Shown: positions 22,529-33,735 of the stretch, in pieces
How positions within the stretch are numbered: the stretch's first letter is position 1
Layout: each line of letters begins with the position of its first letter
Assembly (NCBI GenBank): GCA_016707605.1
Contig: JADJHJ010000006.1
Coordinates: forward strand, 1-64,000
Length of the DNA: 64,000 nt
Direction of reading: 5' to 3'
From: Candidatus Promineofilum glycogenicum
GTDB taxonomy: Bacteria > Chloroflexota > Anaerolineae > Promineifilales > Promineifilaceae
Notes under the pieces: model-generated
What the model saw: only the letters and a program-made list of their open reading frames with translations
What the model was told of the DNA's origin: nothing
Database searches by the model: none
Translations under genes and position numbers: made by a program

Positions 22529-25500
22529 GTGAATACATCGTACAAAGCAACACTGGTGCGGGCAGTGGTTATACTGCTGGTACTGGTTGGTGTGATCGGT
22601 TTACTGGAAGGAGTGCCTCAATTACAGGCAAGCGCTGACGATTTGGTGGGAGACGTAGCCGCGCTTTCGCAATCGCTGGAGCAGCCCGCGGCTCTCGAAC
22701 CAAGAAACTATTACGTCAGCAATCCACTAGGTAATGATAGCTGGCCCGGAACTCAGGCGCAGCCGTTTAAGACGATTAGCCGTGCCGTTGGGGCGGTCGA
22801 GGCCGACCTGGCTGCCAACGCTGCATCCAATCTCACCGTCTATATCGCGGGGGGAACCTATCGCGAGTTCATTAACATGAATGTGCCTTCGTCGGCCGGC
22901 CAGCGTGTCATCTTTGTCGCCTTGCCCGGCGAGAAGGTTACCGTCTCAGGTGCCGTGGAGGTGACCAATTGGTCAGGCCCCGACCAAGGCGTTTATTGGG
23001 CCAACGTCACCGCTCCGGACGCGGCTACTCTACCACCGGAGCAGTACCAGGTCTTCGTGAAAGGCAAAATGGCGATGCAGGCGCGTGAACCAGACATCTG
23101 CCAGGGGAAACCGCTGCCTTGCGACGCCAGTGACCCATTTAACCAGCAGTTTGCGCCGATGGCCAAACAACCCAACCACTATGTGTCCGTCAACATGGCC
23201 GGCCTGGACGCCGACTATGCGTGGGACGGCTTGTATCTATGGGGCCGGTTCCCAACGAAAATAACGTATGGAATATGAATATGGGGGTCATCGAGTCATC
23301 CGTCCCCGGTCAAGTCAAGTTGAGCCTGACGGACGACAGGTATGACGATACGATTGGTCAGGTAATATCGGGGAGGGCGTGCTCATCGGCGGCCGAAGCG
23401 CTGTCGATATGGACAATGAGTGGCATTACGACAGAACCAGCGGCAAGCTGTACTACCGGCCCCCCAACGGTGTCCACCCAGATGCTCAGCAGGTCGAATT
23501 CAGGCGGCGAACCTGGATTGTGAAAGCGTTGGCCAGCAACCTCACGTTCCGCAACATCGACTTCTTCGGCGGCCAAGTATGGCTTGAAGGGAACAACAAC
23601 GTTCTGGACAACGTGAGCATCCTATATGGAACTCACTTCGCCTTTCGGCAAAAACAGACCATCAGCGGCATCGCCGTTTTCCAGGCCGGCATCACTGGCG
23701 TCTACCTGAGAGGTAACAACTTCACCGTTAGCAATTCGACGATCGCCTATAGCGCGGCCAGTGCTATGTCCATCGTCGGCAATAACAATACCGTTGATAA
23801 CTGCCTCATTCACGACTTTGGCTATATGGGCGGTAGCGTCAGCGCCGCCTACTTCAAAGGGTCCGGGAACAAACTCACTCACTCGACACTCTTCAAAAGT
23901 GGGCGGGATATCGTCGACGTTGACCGAATGCGCTAACTGCAAGCTTATCCATAACCTGCTGTATAGCGCGGCGATCCTCACCACCGATAACGGCGCTATT
24001 TACGCGTTCGGCAAAGACTTGCAGGGCACGGAGATGGCCTATAACTGGATCCAGGTCGTCAAACCTGAACAGCCCATCGGGATGAACCTGGGAATCTACC
24101 TGGACAATGGAATACGCAACACTCTTGTCCATCACAATGTATTCATCGAACTAGGACAATATGGCGGAATCGCGGCCAACACGCCCCACGAAAACCACCT
24201 GTTCTGCAACAACACCCTTGTCCACGATCGGGTAAGTGTGCCTCCGGGCGGGAACCCGAAGGATTACTACCAGGACATCGGCGAGATGGCCTACTGTAGC
24301 TGCGATTTCGATCAGGCGCTGCGCTATTTCGAGGGCGTTGGCGAGTGCACCCATACTCAGAACCCCAATAGCACGATCACGAGCACTTGTGTTCATCCCA
24401 ACTACCCCTACTGGATCAATGCGGATTCCCCGTTGGCCAGCCAGGAGGTGAATCCACGCCGGCTCAAGGTGTTCAACATCAAGTACTATCTCTCGCTTAA
24501 CGAGGCCAAGGATGGACAAGGCCAGGACGACCTGGTCAATCCTGTCTTCGATGTATCGGCCGCCAACGGCTGGGAGATCCTCGGCAACCCTGACTTCCGG
24601 CCCCGGCCCGGTGCCAGCGCCCTCATCGATAAAGGGCAAAGCTGCGCAGGCGTAAACGCCGAAGTGATCGGCGCAGCGCCCGATGTCGGGGCTTATGAGT
24701 ATAACGGTACCAACTGGATCCCCGGCTACCGCTACGTCCCGCGGACACCCGCGACCGACATAGCCACGGAAATTCTCGGCGCGGGCTACCAGCACACCTG
24801 CGGCCTGCAACCGAGCGGGGCCGTCGACTGCTGGGGCAACAACAGCAACGGCCAGGCGGCTGATCTGTTCGGCCCCTTCATCCAGATGAGCGTCGGCGTC
24901 GTCCACAGCTGCGGACTGACGCCCGAAGGCAAGGCCGACTGCTGGGGTGACAACAGCAAGGGCCAGTCGCAAGACAAGGCCGGGCCGTTTACCCAGGTCA
25001 GCGCCGGGCGCACCCACAGTTGCGGCCTGACGCCCGACGGCGCGGCTGTTTGCTGGGGCGACAACGGCGACGGCCAGGCGGCCAGCAAGCCCGGCCCCTT
25101 CGTCCAACTCAGCGCCGGCGGGAGCCACACCTGCGGTCTGCTGCCGTCCGGCGCGGTCGAGTGCTGGGGCAGCAACGTCCAGACCGGGATAAGGGCCGGC
25201 CCCTACACCCAGGTCAGCGCCGGCTATGACCACACCTGCGCGCTAACCCCCAACGGCGCCGCCGAATGCTGGGGCCTGAACAGCCACGGCCAGGGCAGCA
25301 ACATGACCGGGCCGTTCGTCCAACTCAGCGCCGGTGAGTACCACAACTGCGGCCTGACGCCCGACGGCGCGCTCCAGTGCTGGGGCTTCAATGAAGCCGG
25401 CCAGGCAGTCAACGTGACCGGCCCCTACACGCAGGTCGCCAGCGGCTGGTACCACACCTGCGCCCTGAAGCCAAACGGCGCGGTCGACTGCTGGGGTAAC

Positions 25501-28500
25501 AGCAGCCACGGCCAGGCGGCCGGCCAGACCGGCCCTTACGGTCCACATCGCACGCCCAGACGGGCGGAGATCCTCGGTACCGGTTACCAGCATAGCTGCG
25601 GCTTGCAGCCCAGCGGGGCGATCCACTGCTGGGGCAGCAACAGCAACGGCCAGGCAGCCGCCCAGCTCGGGCCCTACATCCAGATGAGCGTCGGCATCGC
25701 CCACACCTGCGGTCTGACACCCAACGGCGCGGCCGACTGCTGGGGCGACAACTCCCACGGTCAGTCGGAGGACAAGGCCGGGCCGTTCACCCAGGTCAGC
25801 GCCGGGCGCACCCATAATTGCGGCCTGACGCCAACAGGCGCAGCCGTGTGCTGGGGCGACAACGGCGACGGCCAGGCGGCCGGCCAGACTGGCCCCTTCG
25901 TCCAGATTAGCGCCGGCGCGGGTCACACCTGTGGCCTGGCGCCGTCCGGCGCAGTCCAGTGCTGGGGCCGCAGCAACCACGGCCAGGCCGAGTCCCACAC
26001 CGGCCCCTTCACCCAGGTCAGTGCCGGCTTCGAACACACCTGTGCCCTGACGCCCACCGGCGGGGCCGTCTGCTGGGGCCTGGACAGCCACGGCCAGGGC
26101 GGCGGCCGGCCCGGGCCGTTCGTGCAGCTTAGTGCCGGCGACTATCATAACTGCGCCCTGACGGCTAATGGCACGCTCGAGTGCTGGGGCTACAACGACC
26201 AGGGCCAGGCCACCGGCCCGACCGGCCCCTTCACTCAGGTCAGCAGCGGTTATACCCACACTTGCGGCCTGAAGCCGAACGGCAAGGCGGAGTGCTGGGG
26301 TGATAATAGCCAGGGCCAGGCGACCAACCAGAACGGCCCCTTTGGCCCCCACCTCACCCCACGGCGGGCGGAGATCCTCGGCGCAGGCTACCAGCATAGC
26401 TGCGGTTTGCAGCCCAGCGGGGCGATCCACTGCTGGGGCAGCAATAGCAACGGCCAGGCAGCCGCACAGTTCGGCCCCTACATCCAGATGAGCGTCGGCG
26501 TGGCCCACACCTGCGGCCTGACGCCTGATGGTGCGGCCGATTGCTGGGGCGATAACACCTACGGCCAGTCGGAAGACAAAACCGGGCCGTTCTATCAAAT
26601 CAGCGCCGGCAACACCCACACCTGTGGCCTGACGCCAGCGGGCACAGCCGTCTGCTGGGGTAACAACAGCGACGGCCAGGCAGCCGACCCGACGGGTCCC
26701 TTCGTCCAGCTCAGCGCCGGCATGAGTCACACCTGCGGCCTGTTGCCCTCCGGCGCAGTCCAGTGCTGGGGCCGCAGCAATCACGGCCAAGCCGACTATC
26801 ACGGTGGCCCCTTTACCCAGGTCAGCACCGGCTTCGAGCATACCTGTGCCCTGACGTCCAATGGCGCCGCCGACTGCTGGGGCCTGAACAGCAACGGCCA
26901 GGGCGCCGGCCAGCCCGGGCCGTTTGTGCAACTCAGCGCCGGTGATTACCACAACTGCGCCCTGACGCCCGACGGCGCGGTCCAGTGCTGGGGCTACAAT
27001 GAATTCGGCCAAGCGGCCAGCATGACCGGCCCCTATATGCAGGTCGGCAGCGGCTATACCCAAACCTGCGCCCTGAAACCCAACGGTGCCGCCGAATGCT
27101 GGGGCGACAACAGCCAGGGGCAGGCCACCAACCAGACCGGGCCTTACGGTGCCCATCGCAGTCCACGCCGCGCGGAGATCCTCGGCGCCGGCTACCAACA
27201 CACCTGCGGTCTGCAGCCCAATGGCACGATCGACTGCTGGGGCAACAATGGCGGCGGCCAGGCAGCCGACGGCCCCGGCCCTTACATCCAGATGAGCGTC
27301 GGCGTGGCCCACACCTGCGGTCTGACGCCGGGTGGCGCGGCCGTTTGCTGGGGCGACAACACCCACGGCCAGTCAGAAGGCAAGGCCGGGCCGTTCACCC
27401 AGGTCAGCGCCGGGCGCACCCATAGCTGTGGCCTAACGCCCACCGGCGAGGTCGTTTGCTGGGGTGACAACGGCAACCATCAGGCCGTCCACCAGCCCGG
27501 CCCCTTCGTCCAGATCAGCGCCGGCGCGGGTCACACCTGCGGCCTGGCGCCGTCCGGCGCAGTCGAGTGCTGGGGCCGCAGCAACCACGGCCAGGCCGAT
27601 TATCACGGTGGCCCCTTTACCCAGGTTAGCGCCGGCTTCGAGCATACCTGCGCGCTAACGCCCAACGGCGTCGCCGACTGCTGGGGCCTGAACAGCAACG
27701 GCCAGGGCGGCGACATGCCCGGCCCCTTCGTCCAGATCAGCGCCGGGGAGTACCACAACTGCGGCCTGACGCCCGATGGCGCGCTCCAGTGCTGGGGCTT
27801 CAATGAAGCCGGCCAGGCCGAGAACCGGTCCGGCCCCTATATGCAGGTCGCCAGCGGCTGGTACCACACCTGCGCCCTGACACCGAACGGCAGAGCCGAA
27901 TGCTGGGGCAACGACAGCCACGGCCAGGCGGCCGGCCAGACCGGCCCCTATGGCCCCTATCGCCCGACGGGGCTGAGCAAGGCCCTGGCCGCCGGCGCGA
28001 CCAGTAACTGTGCCCTGACCCCCTCCGGCCAGGCCGACTGCTGGGGCGACAACGACGCCGGCCAGGCCGCCGACCAGACCGGGCCGTTCACCCAGGTCAG
28101 CGCCGGAGCCACCCACGCCTGCGGCCTGAAGCCAACCGGCGCGGCTGACTGCTGGGGCGATAACAGCCAGGGTCAGGCGGCCGACCAGCCCGGCCCCTTC
28201 GCCGCGCTCGGCGCCGGTAACGTTCACACCTGTGCCCTGATGCCGACCGGCGCGGTTGACTGCTGGGGCCGCAACAACAGCGGCCAGGCGGCCGACCAGC
28301 CCGGCCCCTTCACCCAGCTCAGCGTCGGCCTCGGCCACAACTGCGCCCTGAAATCCTCCGGCGCGGTCGACTGCTGGGGCGACAACAGCAAAGGCCAGGC
28401 GGCCGATCAGCCCGGCCCCTTCACCCAGGTCAGCGCCGGCGGCCTCCATAGCTGCGGCCTGAAGCCCTCCGGCGCGGTCGACTGCTGGGGCGACAACAGC

Positions 28501-28818
28501 AAAGGCCAGGCGGCCGATCAGCCCGGCCCCTTCGTGCAGATCAGCGCCGGCCGTACCCACACCTGCGCCGTGAAGCCCTCCGGCGCGGTCGACTGCTGGG
28601 GCGACAACAGGGACGGCCAGAACGCCGACCAGCCCGGCCCCTTTACCCTGGTGGGCGCTGGATGGGAACACACCTGCGCCCTGACACCCAGCGGCGCGGC
28701 CCACTGCTGGGGCGACAACGAGTTTGGTCAGGCCATCGATCAGGAAGGCCCCTTCGGCACCGCCACCGTGGCCCACCGGTTGTTCCTGCCGTTCGTCGAC
28801 CGCTCCAACACAAGATGA
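22529..28818 (+). CDS. giant secreted beta-helix plus RCC1-repeat protein (three apparent frameshifts)
   Basis: About 2,096 residues once three one-base indels are corrected (missing C near 23251, missing G near 23359, extra A near 23926). It has an N-terminal export helix (VVILLVLVGVIGLLEGV), then a right-handed parallel beta-helix domain starting YYVSNPLGNDSWPGTQAQPF, like DUF1565/pectate-lyase folds, up to about 24720. From 24769 there are 35 RCC1-like repeats of about 38 residues (HTCGLxPxGAVDCWGDNSxGQ), grouped in five blocks of seven. The protein ends HRLFLPFVDRSNTR. The first third has lower GC than the repeat part, which suggests a composite origin. It is likely a surface binding or adhesive protein. 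Confidence 0.75.
24769..28740 (+). repeat. RCC1 repeat array with 800-bp higher-order unit
   Basis: Block starts (E-I-L-G-A-G-Y-Q-H or its equivalent) lie at 24769, 25567, 26371, 27175 and 27979, so the period is 798 then 804, 804 and 804 bp (266 or 268 codons). Each block holds seven RCC1 units. The blocks are far more alike at equivalent positions than neighbouring units are, so the array grew by duplicating whole blocks. The last block is more uniform internally (GQAADQPGPF), which implies a separate, newer unit-by-unit expansion. Confidence 0.9.
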
Positions 28819-28866
28819 GATAAGAGGTTGGGCGGAGGTTAATTCCTCACTGCGGCGTAAACACGC

Positions 28867-28902
28867 AAGGGTACAAAGCCATCTCGACTTTGCACCCTTT
28901 TT
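28867..28902 (+). terminator. intrinsic terminator after the RCC1 gene
   Basis: AAGGGTACAAAG (28867-28878) pairs with CTTTGCACCCTT (28888-28899) with one G-U pair, followed by TTTTT. Confidence 0.75.
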
Positions 28903-28949
28903 CTCTCTTCGCTCCCCACTCCCCGTTCGCCTCTATAGAACATTTGAGA

Positions 28950-28955
28950 TATAAT
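28950..28955 (+). promoter_or_regulatory. candidate -10 box
   Basis: TATAAT lies only 12 bp before the ATG of the next membrane protein. A start of transcription at the usual distance would give an almost leaderless mRNA. No good -35 is seen. Confidence 0.35.
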
Positions 28956-28967
28956 CGGCCTGTTATC

Positions 28968-29972
28968 ATGGTGCAGAAGCAAGGCCAAACCACGGCGCTC
29001 CCCGGCGTCTTTTCGACCCTTTCGGCCGGTTTCGAGTTGACGACTCGTTACCTGTGGCTGATGGTCATCCCGGCCGCGCTCGATCTCTTTCTCTGGATCG
29101 GGCCGCGGCTGAGCTTCCGCGCGCTCATCGAAAACCTGATCGCCACCAGCGTGGCCCAGTTGCCAACCGACGTGCTGGCGCTGGACGTGAATGCGCTGAC
29201 CGAGGCCGCCGGCCGCGTCAACCACTTCGCCTACCTGAGCGTGTCGCTGCTGGGCGTGCCGGCGCTGATGGCCGGGCCGATGCCGGAGAAGACGCCCATC
29301 GCCCCGGCGATCATCGACGGCGGCGGGCTGGGGGCGTGGCTGGGCTGGCTGGTGGTGTTCACGCTGGGTGGGCTGCTGCTGACGGCCGTGTTCTATAACC
29401 TGATCGCCTACGCCATGCGCCGTTCGCTGGCGGCGACGACGGCCATGCCGCCGCTCGGCGCGGCGCGCTTCGTCCGCCGCACCGTCCACACCTGGCTGCG
29501 GCTGGTGGCCCTGCTGGCTCTGGCCGTGCTGCTGGTGTTGGTCATCACCATCCCTGTCGCTCTGCTGGCCGGCTTCCTGACCCTGCTCAGCCAGGCTGTC
29601 GCTGTCTTCGTCCTGTTCGGCGCGGTGGTGCTGATCATGTGGCTGCTGATGTTCCTCAGCTACACGCCGCAGGGGATGCTGCTCAACCCGCGCCGCTTCC
29701 CTTACGTCATCACCGACAGTGTGCGCCTCTTCCGGCAGAACCTGCCGACGGCGCTGGGGCTGCTGGCCGTGGTGCTGCTGGCGCGGCAACTGCTGAGCTA
29801 CGTCCTGTTGACGGCCGACTCCGGCACGTGGGTGACGACGATCAACATTCTGGCCCACGCCTACATCGTCACCGCCCTGACCGTGGCCCTGTTCATATTC
29901 TACCGCGACCGCTTTGTCGCCTATCTGCGGCAGATCGAGCAGAAACCGCAGATTACGCAGATTGAAGAGTAA
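28968..29972 (+). CDS. multi-pass membrane protein
   Basis: 334 residues with about six hydrophobic segments: LWLMVIPAALDLFLWIG, FAYLSVSLLGVPALMAG, AWLGWLVVFTLGGLLLTAV, LVALLALAVLLVLVITIPVA, VFVLFGAVVLIMWLLMFL, and one near the end. No transporter signature is seen. The ATG at 28968 was chosen because upstream in-frame codons overlap the -10 box. Its last ten residues (QKPQITQIEE) are encoded by the CGCAGATTA repeat that follows, so the repeat has replaced or extended the native C-terminus. Confidence 0.75.
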   Translation: MVQKQGQTTALPGVFSTLSAGFELTTRYLWLMVIPAALDLFLWIGPRLSFRALIENLIATSVAQLPTDVLALDVNALTEAAGRVNHFAYLSVSLLGVPALMAGPMPEKTPIAPAIIDGGGLGAWLGWLVVFTLGGLLLTAVFYNLIAYAMRRSLAATTAMPPLGAARFVRRTVHTWLRLVALLALAVLLVLVITIPVALLAGFLTLLSQAVAVFVLFGAVVLIMWLLMFLSYTPQGMLLNPRRFPYVITDSVRLFRQNLPTALGLLAVVLLARQLLSYVLLTADSGTWVTTINILAHAYIVTALTVALFIFYRDRFVAYLRQIEQKPQITQIEE

Positions 29973-30131
29973 TGATCCGCAGATTGGGCAGATTAGGCAG
30001 ATTGGGACAGGCCCTCACGCAAAGAACGCGGAGGACGCAAAGAACGCAAAATGAAGATTTATACTTTGCGCCCTTCGCGTTCTTTGCGTGAGGCTCTTTC
30101 CGAATCTGTGTAATCTGCGTAATCTGTGGTT
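29943..30131. repeat. nested inverted repeats of two word families
   Basis: Outer arms carry CGCAGATTA words (29943-30003 and 30102-30131). Inside lies an independent palindrome of ACGCAAAGAACGC words (30013-30029 with 30076-30092). One element appears to have entered another. It overlaps the stop codon of the membrane protein and ends 21 bp before gyrB. Confidence 0.85.
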
Positions 30132-30152
30132 TAGATTCTTAAGTAGTGACCT

Positions 30153-32096
30153 ATGACCAGTAAGACCAAACAAAGCGAGGCCCTGGCGGCCACCCACTAC
30201 GACGCCGGTAATATCCAGGTCCTGAAGGGCCTGGAGGCCGTTCGCCGCCGCCCCGGCATGTACGTCGGCGGCACGGACGTGAAGGCCTTCCACCACCTGA
30301 CCAACGAGATCGTCGATAACTCCATCGACGAGGCGCTGGCCGGGCGCTGCGACCGCATCGAGGTCACCATTCACCCCGACTCCAGCGTCAGCGTCAGCGA
30401 CAACGGCTACGGCATCCCCGTGGCCGAGCACCCGACGGAGAAGGTGTCGGCCCTGCAGGTCGTCCACACCAGCCTCCACTCCGGCGGCAAGTTCGACAAC
30501 GCCGCCTACAAGGTGTCCGGCGGTCTGCACGGCGTCGGCGCGGCGGCGGTCAACGCCCTGTCGGAGTGGATGGAAGTGACCGTGCGGCGCGACGGGGCGG
30601 TCTGGAAGCAGCGCTACGAGCGCGGCGTGCCCATGACGCCCGTCCTGCGCCTGCGCGACCTGAAGAAGGGCGAAGAGACGGGCACGACCACGACCTTCAA
30701 GGCCGACGAGACGATCTTCACCGAAGACCACGAGTACCGCTTCGAGATGTTCGCCAATCGCTTCCGCGAGATGGCTTTCGTCACCAGCGGCGTGTTCATC
30801 CGCCTGAGCGACGAGCGCGTTTCGCCGGCGCGGGAGATGAGCTTCTACTTCGAGGGCGGCGTGCGCTCCTTCGTGCGCTACCTGAACCGCAACCGCAAGG
30901 TGCTCCACGAGCCGGTACACGTGCGCAAGGAGTTGGAGAACATCGACGTTGAGGTGGCGATGCAGTACACCGACGGCGTGGCCATCTCCGAGTACGCCTT
31001 CGCCAACACCATCAACACCCCCGACGGCGGCACGCACCTGACCGGCGCGCGCACGGCGCTGACCCGCGTCATCAACAACTACGCCCGCAAGAACAACTTC
31101 CTGAAGGAGAAGGACAAGAACTTCTCCTCCGACGACACGCGCGAGGGGGTGACGCTGGTGGTCAGCGTGAAGCACCCCGACCCGCAGTTCGAGAGCCAGA
31201 CGAAGGTCAAGCTGATGAACGCCGAGGTGGCCGGGCTGGTCTCGGCCGTGCTGGGCGAGGCGCTGGCCAACTTCCTGGACGAGAACCCGCGCGAAGCCAA
31301 GCGCATCATCGACCGCTGCCTGACCAGCTCCCGCGCCCGCGACGCGGCCAAGGCGGCCCGCGACCTGGTCATGCGCAAGAGCGCGCTGGACAGCCTGACC
31401 CTGCCGGGCAAGCTGGCCGACTGCTCCGAGCGCGAGCCGGCGCGCTGCGAGCTCTACATCGTCGAGGGCGAGAGCGCCGGCGGCACGGCCAAGCAGGGGC
31501 GCGACCGCCACTTCCAGGCCATTCTGCCCCTGCGCGGCAAGATCCTCAACACCGAGCGCGCCCGGCTGGACAAAATCCTGGGCAACAACGAGGTCAAGGC
31601 GCTCATCTCGGCGTTGGGCACGGGCATCGGCGAGTCGTTCGACCTGGGCAACCTGCGCTACGGCCGGACGATCATCATGACCGACGCCGACGTGGACGGC
31701 AGCCACATCCGCACGCTGCTGCTGACCTTCTTCTTCCGCTACATGCCGTCGCTGATCGAGAACGGCCACCTCTACATCGCCCAGCCGCCGCTCTACGCCG
31801 TCAAGCACGGCAAAGAGATCAGCTACGCCTACACCGAAGCCGAGCGCGAGACGCTGCTGAAGCGGCTGAACGGCGAGAAGTACAGTATGCAGCGCTACAA
31901 GGGTCTGGGCGAGATGAACGCCGAGCAGCTATGGGAGACGACGATGGACCCCAACGTGCGCACGCTGCTGCAAGTGACGGTCGAAGACGCCGTGGTGGCC
32001 GACCGGACGTTCGACATGCTGATGGGCGACGAAGTCGCGCCGCGGCGGCGGTTTATTACGACGCATGCGAGTGAGGTTAGGAACCTGGATGTGTAG
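30153..32096 (+). CDS. gyrB: DNA gyrase subunit B
   Basis: 647-residue ATPase subunit of the type II topoisomerase that introduces negative supercoils. The GHKL ATPase region has EIVDNSIDEALAG and GGLHGVGAAAVNALS; the transducer domain follows; the Toprim part has EGESAGGTAKQGRDR and TDADVDGSHIRTLLL; the C-terminal RYKGLGEMNAEQLWETTMDP is typical. The length fits the short form of GyrB. ParE is the alternative, but it is less likely given the length and motifs. No gyrA is in the window. Confidence 0.95.
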   Translation: MTSKTKQSEALAATHYDAGNIQVLKGLEAVRRRPGMYVGGTDVKAFHHLTNEIVDNSIDEALAGRCDRIEVTIHPDSSVSVSDNGYGIPVAEHPTEKVSALQVVHTSLHSGGKFDNAAYKVSGGLHGVGAAAVNALSEWMEVTVRRDGAVWKQRYERGVPMTPVLRLRDLKKGEETGTTTTFKADETIFTEDHEYRFEMFANRFREMAFVTSGVFIRLSDERVSPAREMSFYFEGGVRSFVRYLNRNRKVLHEPVHVRKELENIDVEVAMQYTDGVAISEYAFANTINTPDGGTHLTGARTALTRVINNYARKNNFLKEKDKNFSSDDTREGVTLVVSVKHPDPQFESQTKVKLMNAEVAGLVSAVLGEALANFLDENPREAKRIIDRCLTSSRARDAAKAARDLVMRKSALDSLTLPGKLADCSEREPARCELYIVEGESAGGTAKQGRDRHFQAILPLRGKILNTERARLDKILGNNEVKALISALGTGIGESFDLGNLRYGRTIIMTDADVDGSHIRTLLLTFFFRYMPSLIENGHLYIAQPPLYAVKHGKEISYAYTEAERETLLKRLNGEKYSMQRYKGLGEMNAEQLWETTMDPNVRTLLQVTVEDAVVADRTFDMLMGDEVAPRRRFITTHASEVRNLDV

Positions 32097-33168
32097 CGTA
32101 GGTGATTCGGGACTTAAGGGCAAAGAGTGACGAGTTTAGGTGCCGTTAGAAAGGCATCTGAGAAACCAGTTTCTTTGTTCACGCCTGCCATGGCCAAGTC
32201 ATGGCGGTAATTGCTTAACGCCGGGCGTTAACAACAGAGTGGCCTGATACGCCGGGCTTTAGGTTTTCAACCTAGTCAATCGTTTCTCGTCCTATGGGTT
32301 TCGGTTATACAGAATTGCCATTCATCTGCTCCGGTCGATGCATCGAGATCGATGAAGGCATCTGCATCTTCAATTGGTCCGGCATTGGCCAAATAAAGGG
32401 CTTCCGGGCTTTATAGCTTGTATTGAAAATGTAGCCATGTAGATGGTCTGATAGCCCGAGTAGTCCAATTCGCCGCGAAAGAAGCCGTCGACATGATATA
32501 CAAATCTGCGCTATAAAAGTCATTGTCCGTTACTCTACTGTGGGTTTTCAGGCGACGCTACCGGAGTTCGTCTGCTCATCATTCCTGGAGTGTTTCCTCT
32601 ATATCTTTCTGAAGTTCGAGGCTCAATATCAAAGGCACTCGATACCACCACCAACCGGGGCTATCACCCTTTCGTTGAACCAATGACGTTGGCAACTTGG
32701 CATTCAGCATGCGTCCACTCCCAGCTCTTTCAAGTCATGTCACACCTAACCCGCAATGGCGGAGGGCTGAGATTGATTATGCGTTGCAGCAACGCGGATG
32801 CTACCTAGGGCCCTTGCCTGGCTTCGTCATCAACCGATACCCCACACGCAAATAGACGAAGCAACGTGCCCCAGACCAACCATGGCCATTGCCGGCGTTG
32901 CGGCAGGTCGTCATTTACCAATCGTCCTGTAGTACAAATTATGCCAGACTCATCGCCTGGATTGAATCTGGCTTGCAAAGGACGAACGTCCCCAGGCTAT
33001 AACGCGCTTAGAGAAATTGAATCATAGAAGGGGTAACTTGCCAGAAACTATGACCATCAATCTATCTATGGAACGTTATGGTATAGCCTTTTCTGCCTCC
33101 TCTACTATTCTGCCTAGCTCCTTGTTGAATTCCCTGCAACCCAGAAAGTGGCGTCGTCTAGGGCTGTG
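32097..33168. other. AT-richer region without recognisable gene
   Basis: Just over 1 kb after gyrB, visibly poorer in GC than flanking genes. Only short open frames occur on either strand (72 codons or fewer) and none has a recognisable product. A small palindrome AACGCCGGGCGTT lies near 32218. Together with the two small genes after it, this looks like an accessory island or a decayed insertion. Confidence 0.5.
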
Positions 33169-33597
33169 CTAACATCTGATTCGAGAAGCACCGTCAATAT
33201 GGAGTTGATATGCCTCGATAGTGGAAGACGTATGGGCATACAGCGTAACACCCAGCATACCAGCACATTGGTGAGGTGGTACTAAGTCGCCTACCTCATC
33301 GCTGATTTGTTGGAGCTCGAGCACCTGCCCAGATAGAGCATCAGCGGCCATATCGGTCGGTGATATGACTGTTTCTTGCCATTGCTCAAATAGCACCATA
33401 ATAGTTTCAAGGTAGTCTTCGGCTTGAACAATGCAAAGTCCTGCCAATTCCGACTGCACGGTGGATGTCGCGCTTGGTATAGCCTGGGCTTCCACAGTAG
33501 ATGCAACACCGGTAGCAATCAGTGACTCGGGCAACGTGCCAGCGCACGCCGAGAAAATGGCAAGAGACATGAACAGAAAAGGTAGAATACGTTTCAC
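33169..33597 (-). CDS. small lipoprotein of unknown function
   Basis: 142 residues. The signal peptide is clear: MKRILPFLFMSLAIFSAC with lipobox FSAC. The mature part has a Thr/Ala-rich linker, then a mainly helical region with two cysteines (AGLCIVQAED and PHQCAGMLG). Similar helical stretches occur in small periplasmic proteins, but no family is recognised. GC is lower than in most of the window. Confidence 0.6.
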   Translation of the reverse strand: MKRILPFLFMSLAIFSACAGTLPESLIATGVASTVEAQAIPSATSTVQSELAGLCIVQAEDYLETIMVLFEQWQETVISPTDMAADALSGQVLELQQISDEVGDLVPPHQCAGMLGVTLYAHTSSTIEAYQLHIDGASRIRC

Positions 33598-33735
33598 GAT
33601 GAAGACTCCTGAGAACTTTCAGATTGGAGCAAGCAGAACACCTATCTGACCGACGCTACAGAATACAGTGTTCTATGGGCTTGCAACGCATAATTAGCAG
33701 TCACAGTTTCAACACACAACCTGGTATAGAGCAAA

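Noticed and set aside
25243..27366. Minus-strand open frame of 707 codons opposite the RCC1 array
   Set aside because: It is periodic only because the RCC1 repeats are, and it shows no independent domain.
24769..28740. Possible CRISPR-like or simple tandem DNA repeat
   Set aside because: The periodicity is in-frame and encodes RCC1 units with conserved Cys/Trp positions; there are no unique spacers and no cas genes.
32217..32240. attC-like short palindrome (TTAACGCCGGGCGTTAAC region)
   Set aside because: The outer core site does not fit the GTTRRRY pattern, and no integrase or cassette array is present.
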